DNA from: a virus | Direction: 5' to 3' (one strand) | Length of the DNA: 37,726 bases | Virus record (IMG/VR): IMGVR_UViG_3300031673_000219 | Coordinates: 1-37,726 of that record | In this document: positions 1 through 8,216 of the stretch, in pieces | Layout: each line of letters opens with the position of its first letter | Numbering within the stretch: position 1 is the stretch's first letter | Translations under genes and position numbers: made by a program | The notes under the pieces: generated by a model | Database searches by the model: none | Seen by the model: the letters and a program-made list of their open reading frames with translations, nothing else | Told to the model about the DNA's origin: nothing

Positions 1-2
1 CC

Positions 3-3000
3 TTTGCGTGCGCGCACACGCACCCGAAGGAACTTGCGATGGTCGCGCCCGAGCATTACGAGTGGATGCGCGAGAACGTGCTGCATGAGTTGCGCCCGTT
101 GGCCGAAATGCTGGCGACACCGGACGAAGAGTTGCGCTGGTGGAACGCTGCGCCCGTCACGCCCGTGTCGAAGCTGCTGCATCGTGCGAGGCACGAATCA
201 CCTGCATCTACAGCGGGCCAATACTACAGCGACAAAGATCAGTTCTACACAATGACCGTCAACGGTCGCACGGTGATGATGCGTGTTGGGCCTGCCAGCA
301 AGGACGAAGAGGCTGGCTGGGACCGCATGCCCGCGACGATCGACCCAGTGACGCAGTTGCCTCGTTACGAGGGCAGCCTCTTCAATAAGTTTCGATCGCG
401 CGAGTACATGAAGGAAATCTACGACGAAAAAGGCAACCTGCTGGACTCCGATCAGGCGACTCTGTTTCTCGGACAGGGCGACGCGAAGATCGAGAAGTTC
501 GTCGCGGAGTTGGGCGACGATCCGATTGCTGCGTACACGAAGCTGTACGACAAAAAAGGCAAACTCTGGGAGGGCGGAAAAACGAACCTTGGGCGCAAGA
601 TTTTCAATGCGCTAGGCGGCAATCTCGGCAACGCGACTGATGAGCAAATGGCTGCTGGCTTGCACCTCACGCCGGAAGGGCGCGCGAAGATACCAGGCAC
701 GTTAGAGTTTGAGCGCAGACGCGTGGCGAAGCTGCACGCGAAGGGCGAGGATGCGATCCAAGAGCGCCACGAATGGACGCCTGTCGAAATTTCGCCCGAA
801 GAGTTTATGGCGAAGTCGGGCACGTTCAAATTCAACGGTATCCGACTAGCGCCGCCTGAACGACAGACGATGCAGGCGCGCGAGACTGTCGACGGCAAGA
901 GCATGGCGCAGACGTTCTATGATCCGGTCACGGGGAAGCATGAGCCCGTGCTGACGGCGAAGTTGTACGAGCAACGCAACCCTGATGGAACGTGGACCAA
1001 AATTTGGGTGAACGCGTCGAACGCGTTTGCGACTGGCGACAAAATTAAGTTGCCGGATGGCAACGGCAACTGGCGTTGGACCGTGTTGACGGAGGATATG
1101 CCGACTGACCCGCACAAGTTGGCGAAGCAGATCGGCGGCTGCACTGGCGCGTCGATCCTTGCCGAGAACCATCGCTACGGGCGTGGGCAGATCATGGACC
1201 CTGTGTTGGCGTCGCTGCTGAATCCAGGCGGGCGCGTAGACATTCAAAACGCAGGCGACTTGATTGACCTGATGCGCAAGGCGGCAGAAGCCACTGAGCC
1301 CCGCCGCACATGGGTGTCTATTTCAGGCAAGGCAGAGCAAGGCGCGGAACGCGGTCTGGCGCATATCGAAGTCGAGTGGGACGGCAAGGGACCGCCGAAA
1401 GTCGTTGGCGACTACTGGGCAAGGCAACTGGGCAAGTCCAGTATCCGCATTGACGAACTGCTCGACGCGAATAACGAGATCCGTTTGCCGCGTGTGATCG
1501 ATCGTCGCGGCGAAGCAAAAAAGAAAGTGCCGATCAAACCCGGTGTGATCGGGTGGATTCTTTACCCCGGCAGCGACAAGCGGATACTTGCTCGCGTGAT
1601 CAAGCGAGCGAAGGACGGTTGGACTGTGATGCCCGAAGCAGGGCAAGGCGCGGGCATCAAACAAGTGCTGCTGCGCGTTGACGCAGTGACGCCGCGCGAA
1701 GCTGGCATCATTCCGGCGACTGGCAAAAAGGACGTGCGGCGTAGGTTTGTGGAGCCGTTGCAGAGCCACGTACTTCTGTACGCAGACGAAGTGGTCACAG
1801 GGTCGGCTATCGAGGAAGGGTCGGGCGTAATCAGGATCAAGCTGCCTAAAGACGGATCTATGACGCGTGACCGCATCCTCCAAATGGAGGGCGTGTACGA
1901 GCCCGCGCTCGATCCTGATCAGGACGCAGACGACGCGCCGATCGGGATCAACATATCCGACCTACCGGCACTGCGAAAAGCACTTGGCGGATTTATGATG
2001 GAGGATCGCGTGCGGGCGATGCTCGATATCGCGATGGTCGCTGAACGCAGTGTGTCCGAGCAAGTCGGGCGCAAGAACATCGCGAAGACGGAGGACTTCA
2101 TCCAGCCTAACGGCAACATCAACCCAGACGGGCTGCTGCGCGGCATGCGCGCAGACGACGACGGGTTCCAGCCGGGCGAGCACCGGATAACAGCCTTGCA
2201 GAAACTGGCAAACAACGGCGGGCGCATGATGGCTGCGCACTTCATGGGTACAGGCAAGACGGGTCTTGCGATCATGGCGTCCGCAATGATGCGCAACTTG
2301 GTGGACGGCAACGGAGCACCGCACCCCAACCGCACGTCGAAGAAAACGATCATTGTAGTGCCGCTGAACACTGCCGAGAACTGGTTTCAAGAATTCAAGC
2401 AACGGGCCGGATACGTTCCTACGCTTGCAGGCGCAGCGACGCTTGCAGGCGCACAGCAGCTACCCAAGCTGCCGCCGCGCGGTGCAAAGGACACTGACGA
2501 GGCGTTCCGCAAGAAAGTGATTCAGCATTGGAAGGATCAAATAGAGAAGCGTCCTGGTATGTGGGATCCGTTCAACGACACAAACAACGAACTGGTTTGC
2601 CCGTACGAGTATTTCAGAGATCACTCTGAAGCGTTGCTCGCGACGGGTCTGTTCGACGGCATGGTGGTTGACGAAGCGCACAAGATCGCCAACGACAACG
2701 AAGTATCTAAAGCTGTCGAGCGGTGGAACCCGCACATGAAGCTGTTCCTGGCTATGACAGGCACGCCGGTCAATAACACGCTGCACACGGTGCCTCGCTT
2801 GCTGCGTCTGATCACGGCGGGCGCTGTTGATCTCGGCACCGAAGATCAGTTTGAAAACGAGTATCTGGTCGCGAGTGCAACGCAGCGTGCGTTGGGCGTG
2901 AAGAATCCGCGCAAGTTGGATTTGAATCCGATGCGTGCGGGCAAGCTGGCACGCTATCTGTTTCAATACTTCGACGTGAAAAACACCACGGACGTCAAAG

Positions 3001-5840
3001 GCCAGAACATGCCAGCGGTGTTGCTGGACGAAAACCAGCCCGCGCACATGACCGGCATGCAGGCGGTGATGTACCGCGCTGCGATGGCGCAAATGTCAGA
3101 CGAGGATCGCACCTCGCTTGAATCGAGCGCGAGCCTTGGGTTGGATGAAACAGAGCTACTGAGCGAAGAGGCGAAGGCGTCTGTTGCACGCGCGCGTGGC
3201 ATCGCGAACTGCGCGGCGTACAAAGCCCCAGACGCAAGCGAGGAATTGCAATACGACGCGTCCGTTGCGCTCACGAATAAGCGCGGTGAGGTGACGATCA
3301 CCACAGTGCCGCGCACATTCAAGTTGCCCAGCTATGAAGAAATCATGGACAAGAAAACTGGGTGGAACGGCAAGTGGCCGTCTATTCAGGACGTGGCTGA
3401 CGAGAAAATCCACGGCGGATATTTTGAGGCGCTGCAAAAATACTCTGAGCGTTTGTTTGGCGTAGACTACTCGACACTTGCAGGCACGAAGATCGACCCA
3501 ACGATTCTGAAGCAGATCAAGGAGCGCACGTACACCACAGTGACTGGGCAGAAGTGGACGGATAAGGTTCTGAATCAGGACTACGGTCCCGAGGGCATGA
3601 TCGCGCGCGGCACGCAGGCGGAAACTGGCGGCGTGATCGAACCGATCCCATACAAGTTCACAGACGAGCATGGGCACGAACACATTGGCGTTGTTCCCAA
3701 CGGCACGCTGTTCGTGCGCGACTCGACAGCCAAAGCCAAGGGCATGTTCTATGCGTCGTCTGACTGGGATCACACCGGGCGCATGGACACGTCTGGCGAA
3801 GAGGGCGAAGACGTTGGCGACAGCGACGACAAGAAAACAGTCAAGCAATTGAAGGCTGCCGGTTGGACTGAGCACCCGGAAGACAACGACAGGATTTGGA
3901 ACCCGGATACTGGCGAGGAACGCAAGAAGCCTAAGCTGTGGGATGAGGGCAAGGGCGTTCGTAATCAAGCACCCAAGGTCGGTCACGAAAAGCACACGAT
4001 CCAACGTGGTCTTGAGCGTAGGCACGAGCGAGCGCAGTACGACGCAGTGGTCACGCATAACAACGCGAAGACGGATGCGTTGGAAGGTTGGATCAAGAAC
4101 AACTTGGCGAAGCACACGGGCGCTGGCGGCAACGACACGCAGTTCATTCTGTTCGGCAACCGCATTGGTTCATCCATGCGCACGATGGAAGCCAAGCTGC
4201 GGCAAATGGGTTTCCAAGACGTCAACGAAGCGCTGGGCAACGCGGACGTATCCGGCGAAGGCGACCGCAAGCAAACGCCGAAAAAATACTTTGTGACGTA
4301 CATGGGCAAGGGCGCGACGCTGGGTGAGCGCAACCTGAACAGCGAAATCTTCCGGCACAAGCAGGACAAGTTCGGCAAGGACACTGGCGTGAGCATGTTC
4401 GTGCACCGCACGCTGTACGGCACCACCGGCAAGCCGCCTGGACTTGGTGTCATTGCCGAGGGGTGGGGCCGCAGCGAACGCAAGAACATTGCGGCAGCGT
4501 TCCGCACGGACGTTGTGTTGGATCTCAAGCACGACAAGGCGAAGGGTAAAAAAGAGTCGTTTGAGTTGGAGGTGCCCATGCGTGTTATGGGCGTTGCTGG
4601 CCCGAAGGGTACTGTGGTGCCCAACTACGTTTACGAAAGCGCGTTGGATGCGAAGACTAGCAAACGTGTGAAGGACTTGGAGCGCCTTATCCGCACCTCT
4701 AGCGGCACGACGATGAAAGGCCATGAATCGGAACTGCGCGGTCTGCTGAAGCCGTATTGGGTGGCTACTGTGCCGCTGTCGGATAAACAGCAGTACGTGT
4801 TCAACAACACGCAATTCATGTGCGCGTCGGATGCAGCGAACGTAGGTTTGAATTGGCCCGCTGCGCACTTGGCGATGTACGACTCTCTTTTCTCGCCGCT
4901 AGATGAGTGGCAGCGCATCACGCGCGCCGCGCGCATGTTGCCCGCTGCGACGTCGCGTGAAGCCAAGCCGATCGTAGACAAGATCGACGCAATCATTCGC
5001 GCCAACGAAGAGAAAAAAGGCGCGTCGATCAAGGACTACGATCACACGACGGCGCTTGCCGCGATCAACGATGCACTCGACACGTTGGACCCAGGCGACC
5101 GCAAGAAGTTAGATGAACTTGGCGAAGGCGCACCGGACCAACTGATCGAGGCGTACTTTGCGAAGCGCTCACTTGAGCGGATACAGGGTCTGCAAGAGTC
5201 GACGCTTGCTGATCTGAAAGCGCACGGCTACTGGGGCGACCCGGAAGAGCGCGAACGCTTGAAAGCGATTGCTGCGGCGGGCGATGGTGCCACTAGGAAT
5301 CGCATCCTTCAGCAACTCAAACGCATGTATATCCCACCTGAAGCGGTGCAACAGAGCGACGTGGTGAACACTATCATTCAGCAGCACCTCTCGCCGTTTG
5401 AGCGAAAGATGATGCAGGACCGCCGCTTCTTGGTTGAAGTGAAGCGCTTCACTACCTCAGTCGATATCCCCATTACAGAAGAGATCACGATCCCGGTGGC
5501 AGGCAAAAAGAAGGGCAAGAAAGTGACCGTGCAGACGGGCGAGTACAGTATGGAATCGCCGTGCAATGCAGAGCGTTCGCAACTGATGCAGAGCCGTGCG
5601 AAAATGACTGCCGTCGAAGCGTTCCTGAACATCGCGCAGAACGCGCAGCCCGAGACAACGGATTATGACTTCGTGGCTGCGAGCGTTGCCAGCGCACGCA
5701 CAACGTCCACGCTGAATAAAAACGATGATCCGCTTGCGGATCGCATGCTGGATGAATCGGTGCACTACGCGCAAGAACTGGTTGCCAAGTCGGCGCGATA
5801 CGCGAGGCGGTTCGTGGTTCACGTTGGAGGGATGCGATGA
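3..5840 (+). CDS. Giant SF2/SNF2-type helicase protein, 5' partial (polyvalent/DarB-like)
   Basis: At least 1,933 residues. Numbering from the ATG at 39: Walker A GTGKT near residue 737, DEAH box (VVDEAH) near 878, TGTP motif III near 907, and a motif V/VI region (SDAANVGLNWP then QRITRAAR) near 1600-1630. These are the ordered motifs of a superfamily II, SNF2-like ATP-dependent DNA translocase. About 700 residues separate motif III from motif VI, far more than usual, so a large insertion or extra domain lies between them. The frame is open to the left edge with no stop. The codons before ATG 39 encode FACAHTHPKEL leading into MVAPEHYEWM, which resembles the C-terminal end of phage metallopeptidase domains (FA...P......YE.M), so I treat the gene as 5' truncated. 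An AAGGA seven bases before ATG 39 leaves an internal or true start possible. The size and the position beside the head genes suggest an injected polyvalent or DarB-like antirestriction protein; this is inference. The helicase call is firm, the biological role is not. Confidence 0.8.
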   Translation, partial: FACAHTHPKELAMVAPEHYEWMRENVLHELRPLAEMLATPDEELRWWNAAPVTPVSKLLHRARHESPASTAGQYYSDKDQFYTMTVNGRTVMMRVGPASKDEEAGWDRMPATIDPVTQLPRYEGSLFNKFRSREYMKEIYDEKGNLLDSDQATLFLGQGDAKIEKFVAELGDDPIAAYTKLYDKKGKLWEGGKTNLGRKIFNALGGNLGNATDEQMAAGLHLTPEGRAKIPGTLEFERRRVAKLHAKGEDAIQERHEWTPVEISPEEFMAKSGTFKFNGIRLAPPERQTMQARETVDGKSMAQTFYDPVTGKHEPVLTAKLYEQRNPDGTWTKIWVNASNAFATGDKIKLPDGNGNWRWTVLTEDMPTDPHKLAKQIGGCTGASILAENHRYGRGQIMDPVLASLLNPGGRVDIQNAGDLIDLMRKAAEATEPRRTWVSISGKAEQGAERGLAHIEVEWDGKGPPKVVGDYWARQLGKSSIRIDELLDANNEIRLPRVIDRRGEAKKKVPIKPGVIGWILYPGSDKRILARVIKRAKDGWTVMPEAGQGAGIKQVLLRVDAVTPREAGIIPATGKKDVRRRFVEPLQSHVLLYADEVVTGSAIEEGSGVIRIKLPKDGSMTRDRILQMEGVYEPALDPDQDADDAPIGINISDLPALRKALGGFMMEDRVRAMLDIAMVAERSVSEQVGRKNIAKTEDFIQPNGNINPDGLLRGMRADDDGFQPGEHRITALQKLANNGGRMMAAHFMGTGKTGLAIMASAMMRNLVDGNGAPHPNRTSKKTIIVVPLNTAENWFQEFKQRAGYVPTLAGAATLAGAQQLPKLPPRGAKDTDEAFRKKVIQHWKDQIEKRPGMWDPFNDTNNELVCPYEYFRDHSEALLATGLFDGMVVDEAHKIANDNEVSKAVERWNPHMKLFLAMTGTPVNNTLHTVPRLLRLITAGAVDLGTEDQFENEYLVASATQRALGVKNPRKLDLNPMRAGKLARYLFQYFDVKNTTDVKGQNMPAVLLDENQPAHMTGMQAVMYRAAMAQMSDEDRTSLESSASLGLDETELLSEEAKASVARARGIANCAAYKAPDASEELQYDASVALTNKRGEVTITTVPRTFKLPSYEEIMDKKTGWNGKWPSIQDVADEKIHGGYFEALQKYSERLFGVDYSTLAGTKIDPTILKQIKERTYTTVTGQKWTDKVLNQDYGPEGMIARGTQAETGGVIEPIPYKFTDEHGHEHIGVVPNGTLFVRDSTAKAKGMFYASSDWDHTGRMDTSGEEGEDVGDSDDKKTVKQLKAAGWTEHPEDNDRIWNPDTGEERKKPKLWDEGKGVRNQAPKVGHEKHTIQRGLERRHERAQYDAVVTHNNAKTDALEGWIKNNLAKHTGAGGNDTQFILFGNRIGSSMRTMEAKLRQMGFQDVNEALGNADVSGEGDRKQTPKKYFVTYMGKGATLGERNLNSEIFRHKQDKFGKDTGVSMFVHRTLYGTTGKPPGLGVIAEGWGRSERKNIAAAFRTDVVLDLKHDKAKGKKESFELEVPMRVMGVAGPKGTVVPNYVYESALDAKTSKRVKDLERLIRTSSGTTMKGHESELRGLLKPYWVATVPLSDKQQYVFNNTQFMCASDAANVGLNWPAAHLAMYDSLFSPLDEWQRITRAARMLPAATSREAKPIVDKIDAIIRANEEKKGASIKDYDHTTALAAINDALDTLDPGDRKKLDELGEGAPDQLIEAYFAKRSLERIQGLQESTLADLKAHGYWGDPEERERLKAIAAAGDGATRNRILQQLKRMYIPPEAVQQSDVVNTIIQQHLSPFERKMMQDRRFLVEVKRFTTSVDIPITEEITIPVAGKKKGKKVTVQTGEYSMESPCNAERSQLMQSRAKMTAVEAFLNIAQNAQPETTDYDFVAASVASARTTSTLNKNDDPLADRMLDESVHYAQELVAKSARYARRFVVHVGGMR

Positions 5841-6130
5841 GCAGGACGACGGATGTTTTGGACGCGCTGGGCACGAACTACATGGAGCCCGGCACGAAGC
5901 TGGACGTCGGATATTTCTGCGATCAGCCCAACGCGCACGTTGCGCGCAAGGCGTTGGAGTTTCTGACTGACGGCGTGAATCAGATCGAACTGGTTAAGAA
6001 GCACAGCCAAGCAGAGATCAAGCGCATGTGGCTGTGCACGATACGCGCGTGCATCACGCACGACGTGCCCATGCCGCACGACGTGATGCACTACGGGCAA
6101 GTGCTGGGTGTCGTGTTGCCTGAAGTCTGA
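5837..6130 (+). CDS. Hypothetical protein, 97 aa
   Basis: Starts with an ATG that overlaps the stop of the giant helicase gene (ATGA), so it is probably translationally coupled to it. A GGAGG lies about five bases upstream of the ATG. The product is soluble-looking and mixed-charge, with no signal peptide, membrane segment or recognised motif. It contains helical-looking stretches (for example HVARKALEFLTDG and QAEIKRMWLC). I do not recognise the family. Its place between the giant helicase gene and a zinc-ribbon gene gives no clear functional hint beyond membership of the same transcript. Confidence 0.75.
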   Translation: MSRTTDVLDALGTNYMEPGTKLDVGYFCDQPNAHVARKALEFLTDGVNQIELVKKHSQAEIKRMWLCTIRACITHDVPMPHDVMHYGQVLGVVLPEV

Positions 6131-6132
6131 GC

Positions 6133-6348
6133 ATGCCAACGTGCCCACACTGCCAAGCGTCGATTGGCCACGTCGTTGCCAACTCGGATAAGGTCAAGCT
6201 CGCAACGCGCATTGTGGTGTTGCACAAGGGCGGCGACGTGGAGATCAACTGTGCGCGCTGCAAGCGCGGCGTGATCATCGGCAGCATGACTGCCACTGCG
6301 CTTCGCAAGGCCGCGCCGCCGCGTTTGGTCATTCGTGAGCGGACGTAG
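6133..6348 (+). CDS. Com-like zinc-ribbon protein, 71 aa
   Basis: Two CxxC knuckles are visible, C4-P-H-C7 and C40-A-R-C43, the second followed by KRG and a hydrophobic run. The spacing and the 'VEINCARCKRG' stretch resemble Mu Com (pattern IEIRCPRCKRH), a small zinc finger protein that binds an RNA stem-loop and activates translation of the DNA-modification gene mom. Whether this protein also binds RNA is inference from that resemblance. The gene begins two bases after the stop of the previous gene. It is followed by the only substantial non-coding gap in the window, which itself contains a strong RNA hairpin. Alternatives are a generic zinc ribbon of unknown role or a small transcription regulator. 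Confidence 0.75.
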   Translation: MPTCPHCQASIGHVVANSDKVKLATRIVVLHKGGDVEINCARCKRGVIIGSMTATALRKAAPPRLVIRERT

Positions 6349-6372
6349 CCGCGACTCTCGCCTATTGCGATA

Positions 6373-6409
6373 CGCGCACTTGACAGTGCGCGGTTCGCCG
6401 TTCCATTAT
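6373..6409 (+). promoter_or_regulatory. Candidate sigma70-like promoter inside an inverted repeat
   Basis: A perfect consensus -35 box, TTGACA (6380-6385), is followed after 18 bases by CATTAT (6404-6409), which matches the -10 consensus at four of six positions. The -35 box is the loop of a perfect 7-bp inverted repeat, CGCGCAC (6373-6379) and GTGCGCG (6386-6392), which could be an operator. Transcription would start near 6416. This lies in the only gap over 100 bases in the window, just before the head genes. The elements are seen directly; promoter activity is inferred, and phage late genes often use non-sigma70 signals. Confidence 0.45.
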
Positions 6410-6415
6410 GGCGTT

Positions 6416-6488
6416 GCTGGTCCGTTCTGCGTTGCAGAGAGAGGGACATGCTTGCACCGCTAGTGCAGGCGTGTCCCTTTTTGATTTT
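6416..6488 (+). ncRNA. Candidate short leader or small RNA (promoter to terminator)
   Basis: If the promoter at 6380-6409 is used and the intrinsic terminator at 6442-6488 works, the product is an RNA of about 70 bases. It would hold a small hairpin (TCTGC-GTT-GCAGA, about 6426-6438) followed by the long terminator hairpin. It could be a free small RNA or an attenuated leader for the prohead protease. No known RNA family is recognised. The existence of the transcript is inference. Confidence 0.25.
6442..6488 (+). terminator. Strong intrinsic terminator abutting the protease start codon
   Basis: A 16-bp stem pairs 6442-6457 with 6463-6478 around a 5-base loop (CGCTA). All positions pair in RNA, with two G-U wobbles (6449 with 6471, 6452 with 6468). 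It is followed directly by TTTTTTGATTTT. The U-tract ends exactly at the ATG at 6489. On the opposite strand the hairpin is not followed by a T-run, so it should act on rightward transcription only. It separates the small-gene segment from the head operon. Confidence 0.75.
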
Positions 6489-7226
6489 ATGCCCAACTTC
6501 GCTTTCGAGATTGAGTGTGACGCGCTGTCGAAGTCCAAGATCGATGGACGGTCTGGCCGTTTCATCGGCGGATACGTTTCGACCGATCACATGGATCGCC
6601 AAGGCGAGACACTGATCCAAAAGGGTTTGGACTTCAGTCACTTTCTCGCAAAGGGTTGGTTCAACGACAATCACTCTGGCGATTCTGACTCGCTTGTCGG
6701 GTATCCGACTGCGGCGCGACTCGACACACTCGCGGACGGGCACGCGGGCTGGTACGTAGAGGGCGAGCTACTGCCGGAAGGTAGCAACCCACGGGCCGAC
6801 AAGCTGTGGGGCATTGCAGAGGGTCTGGCGAAGGGCGGCAGTGGGCGTCGACTCGGCTTCTCGGTAGAGGGCGGCATTATCGAGCGTGACCCACGCGACC
6901 CGAGCAAGGTTCGCAAGGCAGTGGTCCGCGAAGTCGCAATCACGCGTTGCCCGGTCAACACGCAGACGTCGCTGGACGTGCTGGCGAAGAGCCTGTCGGT
7001 AGGCACGCCCAGTGGCGAGGCAGGCAGCGCAGCGGCGCTGGAGCCAGAGGCGCTGGAGGGCATTGCGAACGCTGGGCCGCGCATGCCCAAGAAGCGCAAG
7101 CAGCGCAAAATGCGCAAGAGCGCAGCCGTGCATTTTCTCCGCATGGTCCACCCGAAACTTTCCGTACGACTCGCAGAACGCGTGGTCGGATATGCAGCGA
7201 AACATTACCCCGCGACTGAACTGTAG
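6489..7226 (+). CDS. Prohead protease (HK97/herpesvirus-fold serine protease type)
   Basis: The 245-residue product shows the signature layout of phage head-maturation proteases: an N-terminal 'GGYVSTDHMDRQGE' strand region, a candidate catalytic His at about residue 62 (FNDNHSG) and a candidate catalytic Ser at about residue 125 in LGFSVEG. The C-terminal part (from about residue 170) is Lys/Arg-rich and probably a scaffold-binding or self-cleaved tail. It would cleave scaffold and capsid termini inside the prohead. Position directly before a scaffold-like gene and the major capsid gene supports this. I chose ATG 6489 because the alternative ATG at 6408 lies inside the candidate -10 box and would translate the terminator hairpin as protein. 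Neither start has a Shine-Dalgarno sequence, which is odd; the hairpin immediately upstream may limit expression. Confidence 0.85.
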   Translation: MPNFAFEIECDALSKSKIDGRSGRFIGGYVSTDHMDRQGETLIQKGLDFSHFLAKGWFNDNHSGDSDSLVGYPTAARLDTLADGHAGWYVEGELLPEGSNPRADKLWGIAEGLAKGGSGRRLGFSVEGGIIERDPRDPSKVRKAVVREVAITRCPVNTQTSLDVLAKSLSVGTPSGEAGSAAALEPEALEGIANAGPRMPKKRKQRKMRKSAAVHFLRMVHPKLSVRLAERVVGYAAKHYPATEL

Positions 7227-7239
7227 AAAGGTAAACCTG

Positions 7240-8175
7240 ATGAACAACGACGTGACCGTGGACGGTTTGAACTCTGCGCTTGAGGATCTGATCAAGGCTG
7301 CTGACGCAGTGGACTTGATCAAGGGCGACAGCAACGGCGTGGAGCACTCTGGTACGACTGATGAAGACGGCAAGAAGGGCGGCGGTCGCGGCTCGTATCC
7401 GGGTGACGTTGCTCTGGATCGCCTGATGATCGGCAAGCTCGCTGATCTCGGATTCAGCGCGAGTCAGATCAGTGCCATGAATGACGGCCTGCTGGGCTTC
7501 GCGGATCACGAAGAGCCTGACGGCGACGAAGAGGGCGAAGACGACGACAACGACGGCGACGGCGAAATGTCGGGCGGCATGCGTGGTCGCATGCGCGGCA
7601 AGGCCAAGAAGTCCGCGTCGGAGCGCACGCTGCGCAAGTCGATGGACGAGTACCGATCGGACTCCGACTTGGCGGATACCATCGACGTCAGCGCATACCT
7701 TGAATCGTTCACCGCGCGCACTGCGGATCAGATCGACAAGGTGAACGGTTCGTTGCGCAAGGGCTTCGGCTCGCAGGCGACGGTCAACCGCGCACTCGCA
7801 GGCGCGTTGCACCAAATGGGCAGTCTGCTGAAGAGCAACGCTGCTGTGGTGCAGGCGCTTGGGACGCGTCTGAACCTTGTGGAGCGCACCCCCAACGCGC
7901 CGCGCGGCGTGACCGGCGCAGCAGCGCTGCACAAGTCGATGCCCGGCGAAGCCGGTCGCGGTGGTGGTGCCAAACTCAGCAAGTCTGAGATCCTCTCCAC
8001 CATGTCCTACATGAATCTCGAAAAGGGGATTCGGCATATCGAAGGTCAACGCACCGTCGAAGCCATCGGCTTGCTGGAGGGCGGCAACGTATGCGCGCCC
8101 GCCGTGCTGCAAGCCGTCGAAGACTTCCACGCCAAGAACCCAAGCGAGAGCGCTGTTGCTCGCGCCTACCACTGA
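7240..8175 (+). CDS. Putative head scaffolding protein, 311 aa
   Basis: Starts at ATG 7240, with GAAAGG eight bases upstream; the reading frame is open further left, but that part overlaps the protease gene and is a shadow. The protein has a helical N-terminus (about residues 5-25), a very acidic linker (about residues 91-108, D/E/G-rich), then a basic GRMRGKAKK patch and predicted helices including a possible coiled coil (about 150-220). The sharply charged, helix-rich make-up and the location between prohead protease and major capsid protein fit a scaffolding or core protein that directs capsid assembly and is later degraded. No catalytic motif is seen. The function is inferred mainly from position and composition. 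Confidence 0.6.
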   Translation: MNNDVTVDGLNSALEDLIKAADAVDLIKGDSNGVEHSGTTDEDGKKGGGRGSYPGDVALDRLMIGKLADLGFSASQISAMNDGLLGFADHEEPDGDEEGEDDDNDGDGEMSGGMRGRMRGKAKKSASERTLRKSMDEYRSDSDLADTIDVSAYLESFTARTADQIDKVNGSLRKGFGSQATVNRALAGALHQMGSLLKSNAAVVQALGTRLNLVERTPNAPRGVTGAAALHKSMPGEAGRGGGAKLSKSEILSTMSYMNLEKGIRHIEGQRTVEAIGLLEGGNVCAPAVLQAVEDFHAKNPSESAVARAYH

Positions 8176-8216
8176 GCCGCGACAACCCACTCACACGATC
8201 GAAATAGGAGATCCCA

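Noticed and set aside
6408-6488. Upstream ATG 6408 as start of the prohead protease
   Set aside because: It lies in the candidate -10 box, lacks a ribosome binding site, and would translate the terminator hairpin into residues unlike a protease N-terminus.
7012-7239. Upstream extension of the scaffold frame
   Set aside because: Overlaps the protease gene entirely; ATG 7240 has a good ribosome binding site.
6955-8190. Long open frame on the minus strand (about 411 codons)
   Set aside because: It lies opposite the protease and scaffold genes, whose frames have good starts, G/C third positions and recognisable motifs; its translation is low-complexity and Arg/His/Val-rich, as expected for an antisense shadow in GC-rich DNA.
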